Positions 7,923 to 16,180 of a stretch of DNA of 38,646 nt are shown in pieces. A program made the position numbers and the translations under genes. Origin of the DNA: a virus; the IMG/VR virus record IMGVR_UViG_3300017745_000023, positions 1-38,646 of that record. One strand, 5' to 3'. Each line of letters begins with the position of its first letter. Position 1 is the stretch's first letter. A model generated the notes under the pieces. The model had not been told where the DNA came from, did not search any database, and saw nothing but the letters and a program-made list of their open reading frames with translations.

Positions 7923-8470
7923 AACTAGAAGTAATACAGTTTTCTATTCATAGTTTATACTCTGCCTATATTATAAGAGATTATTTATCTCAAGAAGAGT
8001 TGTACAAACTTGATAAGGTCCTTAGAGATAAAACAAAAATAGATGAGATGAATAAGTCTACCAATGTAAAAGGTAATATGACCTCTTATTCTGCTTTACA
8101 GGACGTACAAGAGTGTGCAGATCTGATTAGCAAAGCAATCTTTACTATTGATTCAATAGTTAAATTAAGAAGTTCTCATGGAAGAGATAGCTTCATATAT
8201 CGTGTGACTGATGCTTGGGGAATGAGACACAATACAAATGATTATTCTATAAATCATGCTCATTATCCGTCTCATTGGTCTGCTGCTTTCTATACCACTG
8301 TGCCTGATCCTAAACCTATCATGAAGCTTATTGAATTTAATGATAAAGTGGAGCTAGACAATAATATGTTAGTTATATTTCCTGCTATGGTAAATCACGA
8401 GGTATCTATTAATAAATCTGATAAAGAAAGAATATCAATGGCTTTCAACATTGATGTGGAAAAACAATAA
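7919..8470 (+). CDS. 2OG-Fe(II) oxygenase-like protein, HxH type
   Basis: This 183-residue protein has a C-terminal half matching 2OG-FeII_Oxy_5-type proteins (Pfam PF13759 from memory): H113-A-H115 in NHAHYPSHWSAAFY, then NNMLVIFPAMVNHEV with distal H160, and KERISMAFNID with R171. The first metal motif reads H-x-H rather than H-x-D, as in the other members of this subfamily in the window. The N-terminal ~100 residues are not recognised. It closes the first oxygenase island; 20 bases separate it from the structural gene that follows. Confidence 0.75.
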   Translation: MKLEVIQFSIHSLYSAYIIRDYLSQEELYKLDKVLRDKTKIDEMNKSTNVKGNMTSYSALQDVQECADLISKAIFTIDSIVKLRSSHGRDSFIYRVTDAWGMRHNTNDYSINHAHYPSHWSAAFYTTVPDPKPIMKLIEFNDKVELDNNMLVIFPAMVNHEVSINKSDKERISMAFNIDVEKQ

Positions 8471-8490
8471 AACTGTAGTATATTAGACAA

Positions 8491-10317
8491 ATGCCCCTAG
8501 TAAATTTTAGACCAGCCGCAGGTATTAATAAAGAAGTCACCGATTATACAGGTGCAGGTAAGTGGACTGATGGCGATATGGTTAGGTTTTTTCAAGGATT
8601 ACCACAGAAAATAAAAGGTTGGGAAAAATTTATATCTACAACTCTTGTTGGTGTGGCAAGAGATCAACACTCTTGGGTAGCATTAGATGGCACAAGGTAT
8701 AATGCCATAGGAACAGACAGAAAATTATATGTAATAGAAGAGGGTAGTGCATTTGATATTACTCCTTTAAGAAGAACACAGGCTCGTACAAATCCTTTTA
8801 CTACCAATGCCACAACTTCAGTTGTTGTTACTGATACAGGTCATGGTGCTTCAAAAGGTGATTTTGTTACCTTTGACAGTTTTAGTGCAATAGATGGATT
8901 GGACATGAATAAAGAGTTTGAAGTAACTTCTATTGTAAACACTGCGGCATATGTTGTAACTCATACAAGCACTGCTTCAGGATCCACTGCTTCAGGTGGT
9001 GGCACAGGAAATATGAAGTATCAAATAAACGTTGGTCCTTCTTTATCAACTTCAGCTTTCGGTTGGGGTACAGATGGTTGGGGATCAGGTTCATGGGGTA
9101 CACCCTCCACCACTTCAAACGTAACATTGGAGGCTAGACAGTGGTCATTAGATAATTTTGGTGAAGATCTAATAGCTACTGTTTTAAACGGTGGTGCTTT
9201 TAAATGGGATACTTCTTTAGGTGTATCAACAAGATGCACTGCAATCACTAATGCTCCAACAGCTTCTAGATTAAGTTTGATATCTACTCCTGATAGACAT
9301 CTAATGTTTATGGGCACTCAGGCCACTATCGGAGCAGGAAATGCTCAAGATGATTTATTGATTAGATTTTCCGATCAAGAAGATATTAACACGTATCAAC
9401 CAACAGCAGAAAATACTGCTGGTTCTTTAAGAATAGCAGACGGATCACGAATAGTGGCCGCAGAAAGATCAAGAGGTCAGATACTCGTATGGACCGATAC
9501 TTCTTTGCACTCTCTACAATTCATAGGTCCACCATTTACTTTTGGTTTAAGACAGTTAGGTCAAAACTGTGGTATAGTCGGAAGTCATGCTGGTGTCGAT
9601 ATTAATGGTGTAAGCTATTGGATGTCACAAGACTCATTCTTCTTATTTGATGGTTCCGTTAAAAAATTACCGTGCACCGTGGAACAATTTGTATTTGATA
9701 ATTTAAATCAAACAGGAGCAGAAAATGCTTTTGCTGGACATAATGGTGAGTTTAATGAAATTATGTGGTTTTATCCTAGAACAGGATCCGATCAAATAAA
9801 CGCTATTGTAGCCTATAATTATTTAGAGGGAACTTGGTGGACAGGAACATTGGCTAGAACAACTTGGACAGATAGAGAAGTTTATGATAGCCCTATAGCT
9901 ACTGAATTTTTAGCTTCAACAACAGCTAACAATGAAGTTATTCTTGGACTAACAGCAGGAGCTACTCAATCATTTATACATGAAACAGGTAATGACGCTG
10001 ACGGTTCTGCAATCACTGCCTTTGTAAAATCAGGTGCAGTAGAAATAGGAACAGGAGATGAATTTTCTTTTGTATCAAAATTAATTCCTGACATACAAAA
10101 TCAAGAGGGAACTTTAAACGCAAAGTTAGAATTTAAAAACTATCCAAATAATAGCACAAGTGTTATAAAGACTGCTACCTTTACTGACAGCACAGAGTTT
10201 GTTAGTTTAAGAGGTAGAGGCAGAGAATTTACTGTTAATCTTGTGTCCAACACTACAGGCACAGCTTGGAGAGCAGGCACTCAAAGATTTGACATACAAC
10301 CTGATGGTAGAAGATAA
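8491..10317 (+). CDS. Phage stabilisation / tail-tube-like structural protein (P22 gp10-like)
   Basis: This 608-residue beta-rich protein begins FRPAAGINKEVTDYTGAGKWTDGDMVRF with GLPQKIKGWEKF after it. This head is shared by a large family of phage structural proteins related, as I recall, to the P22 gp10 packaged-DNA stabilisation protein. Several blade-like repeats with Trp and Gly follow (GWGTDGWGSGSWG near residues 190-205), as do NCGIVGSHAGVDINGVSYWMSQDSFFLFDG and EGTWWTGT, all fitting a propeller-type adaptor beneath the portal. It lies between the two oxygenase islands, so the cargo genes are embedded in the virion block. Confident as a virion protein; gp10 equivalence moderate. Confidence 0.78.
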   Translation: MPLVNFRPAAGINKEVTDYTGAGKWTDGDMVRFFQGLPQKIKGWEKFISTTLVGVARDQHSWVALDGTRYNAIGTDRKLYVIEEGSAFDITPLRRTQARTNPFTTNATTSVVVTDTGHGASKGDFVTFDSFSAIDGLDMNKEFEVTSIVNTAAYVVTHTSTASGSTASGGGTGNMKYQINVGPSLSTSAFGWGTDGWGSGSWGTPSTTSNVTLEARQWSLDNFGEDLIATVLNGGAFKWDTSLGVSTRCTAITNAPTASRLSLISTPDRHLMFMGTQATIGAGNAQDDLLIRFSDQEDINTYQPTAENTAGSLRIADGSRIVAAERSRGQILVWTDTSLHSLQFIGPPFTFGLRQLGQNCGIVGSHAGVDINGVSYWMSQDSFFLFDGSVKKLPCTVEQFVFDNLNQTGAENAFAGHNGEFNEIMWFYPRTGSDQINAIVAYNYLEGTWWTGTLARTTWTDREVYDSPIATEFLASTTANNEVILGLTAGATQSFIHETGNDADGSAITAFVKSGAVEIGTGDEFSFVSKLIPDIQNQEGTLNAKLEFKNYPNNSTSVIKTATFTDSTEFVSLRGRGREFTVNLVSNTTGTAWRAGTQRFDIQPDGRR

Positions 10318-10487
10318 TGGCTAAATTAATTATACAAAGATTTCCTGACCCAGGAGAGGAATATGAAAGACAACAATTTTCAACTCTGATAAGACAATTG
10401 GAATTTATGATACAACAACTAAATAGTTCTTACACTAACGATACTCAAGAAGAGGCAACAAGAAGGGCATGGTTTTTAAGTGGCTGA
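10317..10487 (+). CDS. Small 56-residue protein
   Basis: This short gene fits exactly between its neighbours. Its ATG overlaps the preceding TAA (TAATG) and its TGA overlaps the GTG start of the next gene by 8 bases. The product begins MAKLIIQRFPDPGEEYERQQ and is mostly helical and charged, with a middle segment FSTLIRQLEFMIQQLNSSY that could form a short coiled coil. No known domain is recognised. The tight coupling on both sides and absence of internal stops support a real gene, probably a small virion or assembly factor. Confidence 0.72.
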   Translation: MAKLIIQRFPDPGEEYERQQFSTLIRQLEFMIQQLNSSYTNDTQEEATRRAWFLSG

Positions 10488-10836
10488 CGTATTTAAAAGA
10501 TTTATAACAAATGTAACTACAACAGATTTGACCACTGTGTTTACAGTCCCTGTGGCCAACGTTGCAGCATCACCACCAACACCTGTTTCAACTTTTATTG
10601 TTAAAACAATTAATACTCATAATTATGATGGTAGTAATGCAGTAACCGTAAACTTTGATCACAACAATGGTAGTTCTGATTTACAAGTATTTCAGGTTGA
10701 TGTGTCTGCCTCAGATACAAACACTATTAGCACAAGCATGGTATATCAGGAAGGTGACAGCATGAAGGTTCAAGCTAATGCTGCTTCTAGAGCCATGGTA
10801 GAAGTTTCCGTATTGGAGATTAAACAACAGCTATAA
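10480..10836 (+). CDS. Small beta-rich virion-associated protein
   Basis: This 118-residue protein has a GTG start. It is rich in Thr, Val and Asn with alternating hydrophobic residues (DLTTVFTVPVANV, STFIVKTINTHNYDG, AVTVNFDHNNG, AMVEVSVLEIKQQL), consistent with a single beta-sandwich. Small proteins like this are common between connector and tail genes in podoviruses. No enzyme motif is seen. It overlaps the 56-residue gene upstream and shares one base with the ATG of the next oxygenase gene (TAATG). Confidence 0.65.
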   Translation: MADVFKRFITNVTTTDLTTVFTVPVANVAASPPTPVSTFIVKTINTHNYDGSNAVTVNFDHNNGSSDLQVFQVDVSASDTNTISTSMVYQEGDSMKVQANAASRAMVEVSVLEIKQQL

Positions 10837-11330
10837 TGAGATTAATACAGGATGGCATGTTGGATAAATCAGCCTGTGATACATTAATTAATTTATATCA
10901 AGACAATAGGCCACTGACAAAATTGTGGCATAGCACAAATACATTAAATTTAGCACAAGTAGAAGATCAACACGATCAGTTAGCTAAAAAAATAATATTT
11001 GGTATGACAACTTTTTTAAGCACAAAAGGAGCAGTAGCTTTTCCTGAACTTTGTCAAGTAGTTCATAGACCTGAAGGCACTTCACATGGTTTACACATGG
11101 ATGATGCAAGAACTTCAACGGTAATGACATCCATAACATATCTTAACGATGATTATGAGGGTGGAGAAACATTTTTTGAAGATGGTCTTACAGTGGCACC
11201 TAAGCTAGGTAGGTCTTTGTTTTTTGATGGAAGAGCTTTCAGACATGGTGTAAACGAGATTAAAGGTAATAGATTTACATTGGCAATATGGTACGCATCT
11301 GACATAAACGACTTTTATGGAATTAGTTAA
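10836..11330 (+). CDS. Prolyl-4-hydroxylase-like 2OG-Fe(II) oxygenase
   Basis: This 164-residue protein shows the clearest P4H-type signature in the window. H87-M-D89 (GLHMDDARTST) is followed by MTSITYLNDDYEGGETFF, a hallmark of prolyl/lysyl hydroxylases, then GRSLFFDGRAFRHGV with distal H137, and R146 for 2-oxoglutarate in NRFTLAIWY. It starts with a TAATG overlap on the structural gene upstream and opens the second oxygenase island. Peptidyl-proline is the classical substrate of this subfamily; here the target is unknown. Confidence 0.88.
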   Translation: MRLIQDGMLDKSACDTLINLYQDNRPLTKLWHSTNTLNLAQVEDQHDQLAKKIIFGMTTFLSTKGAVAFPELCQVVHRPEGTSHGLHMDDARTSTVMTSITYLNDDYEGGETFFEDGLTVAPKLGRSLFFDGRAFRHGVNEIKGNRFTLAIWYASDINDFYGIS

Positions 11331-11982
11331 ACCTTCACTTCCTAAAGCTATAGAAAAAAGAATTGTAGAGAAACAAGCTCTTAGTTATCAGTTTGTTACT
11401 TATCTACAGGATCTTATGAAGGCTATTATTAACAATGAGGACATTGTTAGATATCAGTTCTCTAAACTAGCCAAATATAGAGTTTTAAAAATAAACGAAA
11501 AAGATGTTCTAGAAAAAGTAGCAGACAGATACAGGTGGCCTAGAGAGTATGAGGAAAAACAACCCTCAATGGAAGTTATAACCTTAAGTGGTAAGGTAAT
11601 AAAAAGTGATTTTAAAGAAGATAACTTTGCTGATTCTTTTGAAAATACTTGTAGATACCTTGCAGGAGAGGAGTTGGTCCTACATCGCTGTCAGACTTTA
11701 ACAAAAAATTTAACATTTGCCTGTAATCTTTTTTCATCAATACTAGGTAGAGATTTAAACTTTAGTGGATATCTTAGATTGGGCAGTAAACCAATAAAAC
11801 CAACAAGTTTTTCTTACAAATACAACATTATAATAAAAAATGCTTATGGCCTTTTAAAATGTAGTTTAAATGGTAAGATAAAAATATTAAAAAAAGAAGG
11901 TGCTATCTTTGTTCGCAAAGGTACGAAAGTTAGAATAGAAGAAATTAAAGAACCAACGTTTTATATAATTTATCATTTATGA
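11317..11982 (+). CDS. Probable degenerate JmjC/Cupin_4-like protein
   Basis: This 221-residue protein is not recognised at first sight. Its C-terminal half tracks the ROXA/JmjC cupin layout: GEELVLHRCQTLT corresponds to the conserved entry strand, LGRDLNFSGYLRLGSKP to the strand before the metal site, and then PTSFSYKYNIIIKN sits where active members have PHYDxxDxFxLQ. The expected His and Asp ligands are therefore replaced (Ser, Ser), and no distal His follows (KKEGAIFVRKGTKVRIEE). If the alignment is right, this is a non-catalytic cupin, perhaps a partner of the active enzyme at 16152. It overlaps the P4H-like gene by 14 bases. The alignment was made by eye. Confidence 0.5.
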   Translation: MELVKPSLPKAIEKRIVEKQALSYQFVTYLQDLMKAIINNEDIVRYQFSKLAKYRVLKINEKDVLEKVADRYRWPREYEEKQPSMEVITLSGKVIKSDFKEDNFADSFENTCRYLAGEELVLHRCQTLTKNLTFACNLFSSILGRDLNFSGYLRLGSKPIKPTSFSYKYNIIIKNAYGLLKCSLNGKIKILKKEGAIFVRKGTKVRIEEIKEPTFYIIYHL

Positions 11983-12497
11983 ATATTTTTAAGGCACAGA
12001 TAAAAAAAGACATTATAGATCTTTCTCTAGACACAATACAAAATATGAAAAAGTCTATGAACGAAGTAAGTTGGAATTGTGATATACGAACATCATACAA
12101 TCTTACTGACAACATTTTAAATGTTAAAGAATTATGGCCATTAAAATTTTCTATTCTTGAAAGCATACACGAATACATGCTTAATAATAATAAGTTCTTT
12201 GAAGGATTTATAAAAAAGTCTTGGGTTAATATATATGAAAAAGGTTTTTATCAAGAGTTTCACAATCATAAAGACGAAATTGCAAAATATATTTGTGGTG
12301 TGGTTTATTTTACACCCATGTCAAGTTCAATAGAGTTTGGTATTGAAGAAAGAATAGAACATAAACCTGAAGTTGGTGATATTTTAATCTTTAATGATGA
12401 TCAATTACACAGAGTTTTACCACACAAAGACAGTGATTTAAGAATAAGTTTAGCTTTTAATTATCAAAAGATAGACACATGGAATGGACTTAAGTGA
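11979..12497 (+). CDS. 2OG-Fe(II) oxygenase-like protein, HxH type
   Basis: This 172-residue protein's C-terminal part matches the 2OG-FeII_Oxy_5-type fold: SWVNIYEKGFYQEFHNHKDE with H95-N-H97, CGVVYFTP, then GDILIFNDDQLHRVLPH with distal H144, and DLRISLAFNYQ with R155. The H-x-H first motif is shared with the genes at 7919, 12494 and 15578. It overlaps the preceding gene by 4 bases and the next by 4 bases (GTGA), so it is part of a tightly coupled run. Substrate unknown. Confidence 0.82.
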   Translation: MNIFKAQIKKDIIDLSLDTIQNMKKSMNEVSWNCDIRTSYNLTDNILNVKELWPLKFSILESIHEYMLNNNKFFEGFIKKSWVNIYEKGFYQEFHNHKDEIAKYICGVVYFTPMSSSIEFGIEERIEHKPEVGDILIFNDDQLHRVLPHKDSDLRISLAFNYQKIDTWNGLK

Positions 12498-13108
12498 TAA
12501 TAGAATCACATACATTACCGTTATTTCCAACAGTGGTTCAAAAGATAGTTGTTGACTATGATTTTAAAGAATTAAAAGAAACAGTTCAAAGCTTAGAATA
12601 TAGAGACATAGAAACAGACTTACCTAATCCTCCTCAAGTATCACATGATTTTTATTTATTAGATAAGCATCAAAAAGAAAAGAGTTTGTTTAAGGACATA
12701 TTTGATAGACACTATAAAGAAGATGTTTTTCAATATCACAGCACTGATTTTAAGATAACAACCTCTTGGTCCACCAAGACAGGTCAAGGAGCATACGGAG
12801 GTCATTATCATAGACATAAGAATTGTATGTTCTGTGGTGTTTTTTATTTTGATAATTTAAAGACTCCAATAATATTTAACGGACAAAATATAATAGATGA
12901 GGATATATTGGTCAATGAACCTACCTCTTGGAATGTTTATAATTCAAGAGAAATAAAAATTTTTCCCACAGCTAATACTTTGTATTTATTTCCTAGTTAT
13001 TTACAGCACAGGATAGGAAAGAACGAAGAGGACCAAGTAAGATATTCTTTAGCATTTAATCTTTTTCCTGTAGGAGTTTTTGGTAAACTAGATTCGGAGT
13101 TAAAATGA
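12494..13108 (+). CDS. 2OG-Fe(II) oxygenase, 2OG-FeII_Oxy_5 type
   Basis: This 204-residue protein has a GTG start (GTGA overlap). It carries the N-terminal LFPTVV motif of the family, then SWSTKT, a His-rich metal strand HYHRHKN (residues 104-110) before CGVFYF, the late strand LYLFPSYLQHRIG with H172, and DQVRYSLAFNLFPVG with R183. It is clearly related to the gene at 15578: both share LFP near the start, GVFYx, FPSxLxH, DQVRxSLAFN and a GKxD-type end. It is the last oxygenase before the halogenase, joined to it by an ATGA overlap. Confidence 0.86.
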   Translation: MIIESHTLPLFPTVVQKIVVDYDFKELKETVQSLEYRDIETDLPNPPQVSHDFYLLDKHQKEKSLFKDIFDRHYKEDVFQYHSTDFKITTSWSTKTGQGAYGGHYHRHKNCMFCGVFYFDNLKTPIIFNGQNIIDEDILVNEPTSWNVYNSREIKIFPTANTLYLFPSYLQHRIGKNEEDQVRYSLAFNLFPVGVFGKLDSELK

Positions 13109-14595
13109 AAATTTGTATACTAGGTGGTGGCACAGCAGGTTTTATGACTGCAGCAACATTGGTCAAATTATTTCCACAACATGAGATAAAACTAATAGAG
13201 TCCCCTCAGGAAAAAACTGTCGGTGTTGGAGAGAGCACAATATTAGGTTTTAAGGCATGGCTTAATCTTTTAGATATTAAAGACGAAGACTTTATGAAGG
13301 ATTGTAACGCAATTTACAAACTTAGTATAAAATTTACTGATTTTTATAAAAAAGGTGAGAGCTTTCATTATCCATTTGGAGAACTTAAATATCCATTGGA
13401 CGATTGGTGGCTATGTAAGATAGCTAATCCTGATTTACCCAACGATACTTATGCCTCTTATAACTATGAAGCTATGACTCAAATAGAACAAGGCTTGATG
13501 TATGAACACTCTGATTTTAAAAATGAGACTGCTTATCATTTTGATGCAAAACTTTTTGCAGATTGGCTTAAAAACAAATACTGCATACCTAAAGGATTGA
13601 AATATGTCTCTGAACATATCGAAGATATAAAACAAGATGATGATGGAATAAAATCACTAAATGGAAAACACGAGGCTGATCTATATATAGACTGTACAGG
13701 TTTTAAATCTATGTTACTTGGAGAAACTCTTAAGGAACCATTTGAATCCTATGAAGATTTACTACCAAATAATTCAGCTTGGGCAACTAGAATACCTTAC
13801 AAAGACAAGGATAAAGAATTATTACCCTACACAAATTGCACTGCTTATAACAATGGATGGATATGGAATATACCTTTGTGGAATAGAATTGGTACAGGTT
13901 ATGTTTATTCAGATAAGTTTACTAGTGATGAAGATGCACTGTCAGACTTTCACAATTATCTAGGCATAAAAACAGATTTAGAATTTAACAAAATAAAAAT
14001 GAGAGTAGGTATACACAAAAGACTTTTTGTAAAAAATGTATGTGCTGTTGGTTTGTCTGCTGGTTTTATTGAACCCTTGGAGAGCAATGGTTTATACACT
14101 GTTCATCAATTTTTAATTAAACTTGTAAGACAAATGCAAAGAGAAAAAATAAGTCAATGGGACAAAGACAATTACACATTCGGTTGTAAAAAAATATTTA
14201 AACCTTTTGCTGATTTTGTAGCTCTACATTACGCTTTATCTCATAGAACTGACACACCTTATTGGAAAGCTAATTTCAACAAAACTTGGGAGGAAAGATT
14301 ATACACGCTAGAACCTACATCGGTCTATACGCTTCTTAATCACGCTTTTTTAAGAGACGAAAACTTCTCTTTTGACACACAGGGTGGTGCACACTGTATA
14401 GCAACAGGTATGAATTGGAAACCAAATGATGAAAATATGGCAAAGCTACAGAACAATATACAGTTGAGTGAGATAGTAGACAAAGCAAAAGACGTATTAG
14501 GTGAATTACAAAACAGAAAAGAAAAATGGAAAGAGGAATGTGAAGAAGAGGGCGTGTCTTTTCATGACTTTCACAAACACAATGTTTATTACTAA
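13105..14595 (+). CDS. Flavin-dependent tryptophan-halogenase-family enzyme
   Basis: This 496-residue protein has the full signature of FADH2-dependent halogenases. Present are the dinucleotide-binding GGGTAG (residues 7-12), GVGEST (40-45), the catalytic-Lys region CNAIYKLSIKF with K72 (equivalent to PrnA Lys79), the diagnostic WxWxIP motif WIWNIP (252-257), and GLSAGFIEPLESNGL (316-330), which holds the conserved Glu near the active site. Length is close to the usual 500-540. Such enzymes make hypohalous acid that is channelled to the Lys to halogenate indole or other substrates; a flavin reductase, not seen here, must come from the host. It is ATGA-coupled to the oxygenase before it. The real substrate may be a peptide rather than free tryptophan. 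Confidence 0.92.
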   Translation: MKICILGGGTAGFMTAATLVKLFPQHEIKLIESPQEKTVGVGESTILGFKAWLNLLDIKDEDFMKDCNAIYKLSIKFTDFYKKGESFHYPFGELKYPLDDWWLCKIANPDLPNDTYASYNYEAMTQIEQGLMYEHSDFKNETAYHFDAKLFADWLKNKYCIPKGLKYVSEHIEDIKQDDDGIKSLNGKHEADLYIDCTGFKSMLLGETLKEPFESYEDLLPNNSAWATRIPYKDKDKELLPYTNCTAYNNGWIWNIPLWNRIGTGYVYSDKFTSDEDALSDFHNYLGIKTDLEFNKIKMRVGIHKRLFVKNVCAVGLSAGFIEPLESNGLYTVHQFLIKLVRQMQREKISQWDKDNYTFGCKKIFKPFADFVALHYALSHRTDTPYWKANFNKTWEERLYTLEPTSVYTLLNHAFLRDENFSFDTQGGAHCIATGMNWKPNDENMAKLQNNIQLSEIVDKAKDVLGELQNRKEKWKEECEEEGVSFHDFHKHNVYY

Positions 14596-15115
14596 AGATA
14601 ATTTTTTATCAAAAGACAGCATTGATTTTATTGAAAATCAAATATTGAGCAGTTCTTTTCCATATTATTTTAATGCACATACAATACACGATCCACCTGA
14701 TAACAACGCATATATGGGCCATGATATACTTAGAAGACCTGAGGAGAGAAATGAGGGGGAGACATTTAACTCCAATTATGGAGAACAATTTTTAAAAATA
14801 TTAAAAGAGTTTACAGACTTAATTAACTATAATCTTACAGATATATACAGGATATCAGTAAATATCACCTTTGCAGGAGCTACAGGGAATTGTCCTATAC
14901 ACATAGATCATCCTTATTCTCATCATCAGTTATTAGTATATTTAAATGACTGTGATCCTGTATCTAAGACTGTTGTTTTATCACAAGATAAATCAGAAGT
15001 TGAACATATAATATCACCAAAAAAATATATGGGAGCTTGTTTTAGTTCTGCACCACACTATATGATTTTTCCTAAAAAAGGAGCTAGGGCAGTAATTGTC
15101 TATACATTTAAATGA
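14582..15115 (+). CDS. 2OG-Fe(II) oxygenase-like protein
   Basis: This 177-residue protein is called from the ATG at 14582, which overlaps the halogenase stop by 14 bases; the frame is open upstream to a GTG at 14501, but that would overlap by 95 bases. The metal motif is H107-I-D109 in CPIHIDHPYSHHQLLVYL, with a distal H159 in SSAPHYMIFP and R169 in GARAVIVYTF. The late strand is compact and resembles the DUF6445-like proteins at 6881 and 7383. Substrate unknown. Confidence 0.74.
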   Translation: MFITKDNFLSKDSIDFIENQILSSSFPYYFNAHTIHDPPDNNAYMGHDILRRPEERNEGETFNSNYGEQFLKILKEFTDLINYNLTDIYRISVNITFAGATGNCPIHIDHPYSHHQLLVYLNDCDPVSKTVVLSQDKSEVEHIISPKKYMGACFSSAPHYMIFPKKGARAVIVYTFK

Positions 15116-15585
15116 TTCAATTTGTAAATAATGTTTGGTATGGCGATGACACTTACAACTCAAATGAATTAAAAAAAATTTCACAAGAAATAAGAGAGGG
15201 GAATTGGCAATACAAAGGTAGCTCAGGAACAATTGGAGATGATAATAAGTTTTGGTATCAACCATTAACAGAGCAACACACAAATTTTTTTAGAACCATA
15301 ACAAATAATAAAGTTATAAGAGCTTATGCAAACGGTCAGACAATGACACAGCACAGTGGTTTTCACGCAGATGATGGTGACATGACTTATTTGATATATG
15401 CAGATGAGTGGAGTTTAGCTGATGGTGGAGGTACTGAGTTTCTTCTTAATGACAATACCACTTGTAGCGTTTATCCTAAATTTAATAGAATAGTAAAGTT
15501 TAAAGCAGACATATCTCACAGAGCTTTACCTAATATAAAACAACATTCTTTTAGAATGACTATAGCGTTGAAGACACATGAGTGA
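15112..15585 (+). CDS. Prolyl-4-hydroxylase-like 2OG-Fe(II) oxygenase
   Basis: This 157-residue protein is compact and complete. RAYANGQTMTQHSGFHADDGD carries H85-A-D87, followed by the MTYLIYADEW strand, GGGTEFLLND, then NRIVKFKADISHRALP with distal H136, and R148 in SFRMTIAL. The SGFHADDGDMTYLIYxxxxW pattern is typical of short bacterial P4H relatives. It overlaps the preceding gene by 4 bases (ATGA) and the next by 8. Confidence 0.86.
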   Translation: MIQFVNNVWYGDDTYNSNELKKISQEIREGNWQYKGSSGTIGDDNKFWYQPLTEQHTNFFRTITNNKVIRAYANGQTMTQHSGFHADDGDMTYLIYADEWSLADGGGTEFLLNDNTTCSVYPKFNRIVKFKADISHRALPNIKQHSFRMTIALKTHE

Positions 15586-16180
15586 AGTTATAAGTCTATT
15601 TCCCATAGCTATTAGCGTACATAATATTGACATTAATTTTTCTGATGAAGATAAAAAATTTATAAATCTATGTCTAAATGATCAATATGAAAACACAGGT
15701 AACACTACTTCATACGATACTTATGTTTTGGAAAAACTACCAAGCTTAAAAGAAAAATTAATGAGTAAAGTTAATTTTCATTTTTATGAAACTTTGAAGC
15801 ATGTCAAAGAAAGTGAAATATATATTACACAGTCTTGGTTAAATCTTACAAAGAAAGATCAATTTCATCACACACATAAGCATCCCAATTCTATTTTAGC
15901 AGGTGTATTTTATCTGCAAACAGTAGACGATGATTGTATTTCTTTTGATAACACATTAAGAGTAGATCAAGTTAGGCCATCAATTGAGTCTTTTAATTCT
16001 TGGAACTCTAGTTTGTATAATTTACCTGTTCATAAAAACATGTTAGTAATATTTCCATCTAGTTTAATGCACAATGTGCCAACTGTAAAATCAGATCAAG
16101 TTAGAATTAGCCTAGCATTTAATACATTTGTGAAAGGAGTTTTAGGTAAAGATGATCAATTATCAAGAGTCAATTTGTAA
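15578..16180 (+). CDS. 2OG-Fe(II) oxygenase, 2OG-FeII_Oxy_5 type
   Basis: This 200-residue protein has the family N-terminus ISLFPIAIS, then SWLNLTKKDQFHHTHKHPN with the His-rich metal strand (H98, H100, H102), LAGVFYL, SFNSWNS, NMLVIFPSSLMHNVP with distal H165, and DQVRISLAFN with R176. It is the closest relative in this window of the gene at 12494, suggesting duplication. The next gene starts 29 bases inside it, preceded by AAAGGAG. Confidence 0.88.
   Translation: MSEVISLFPIAISVHNIDINFSDEDKKFINLCLNDQYENTGNTTSYDTYVLEKLPSLKEKLMSKVNFHFYETLKHVKESEIYITQSWLNLTKKDQFHHTHKHPNSILAGVFYLQTVDDDCISFDNTLRVDQVRPSIESFNSWNSSLYNLPVHKNMLVIFPSSLMHNVPTVKSDQVRISLAFNTFVKGVLGKDDQLSRVNL

Noticed and set aside
13718-13963. 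Second frame inside the halogenase gene
   Set aside because: Entirely within a strongly supported enzyme gene, with no ribosome binding site and no recognisable product.
14501-14581. Longer N-terminus for the oxygenase at 14582 from a GTG
   Set aside because: Would overlap the halogenase by 95 bases and add a highly basic segment not expected in the family; the ATG at 14582 fits the local overlap style.
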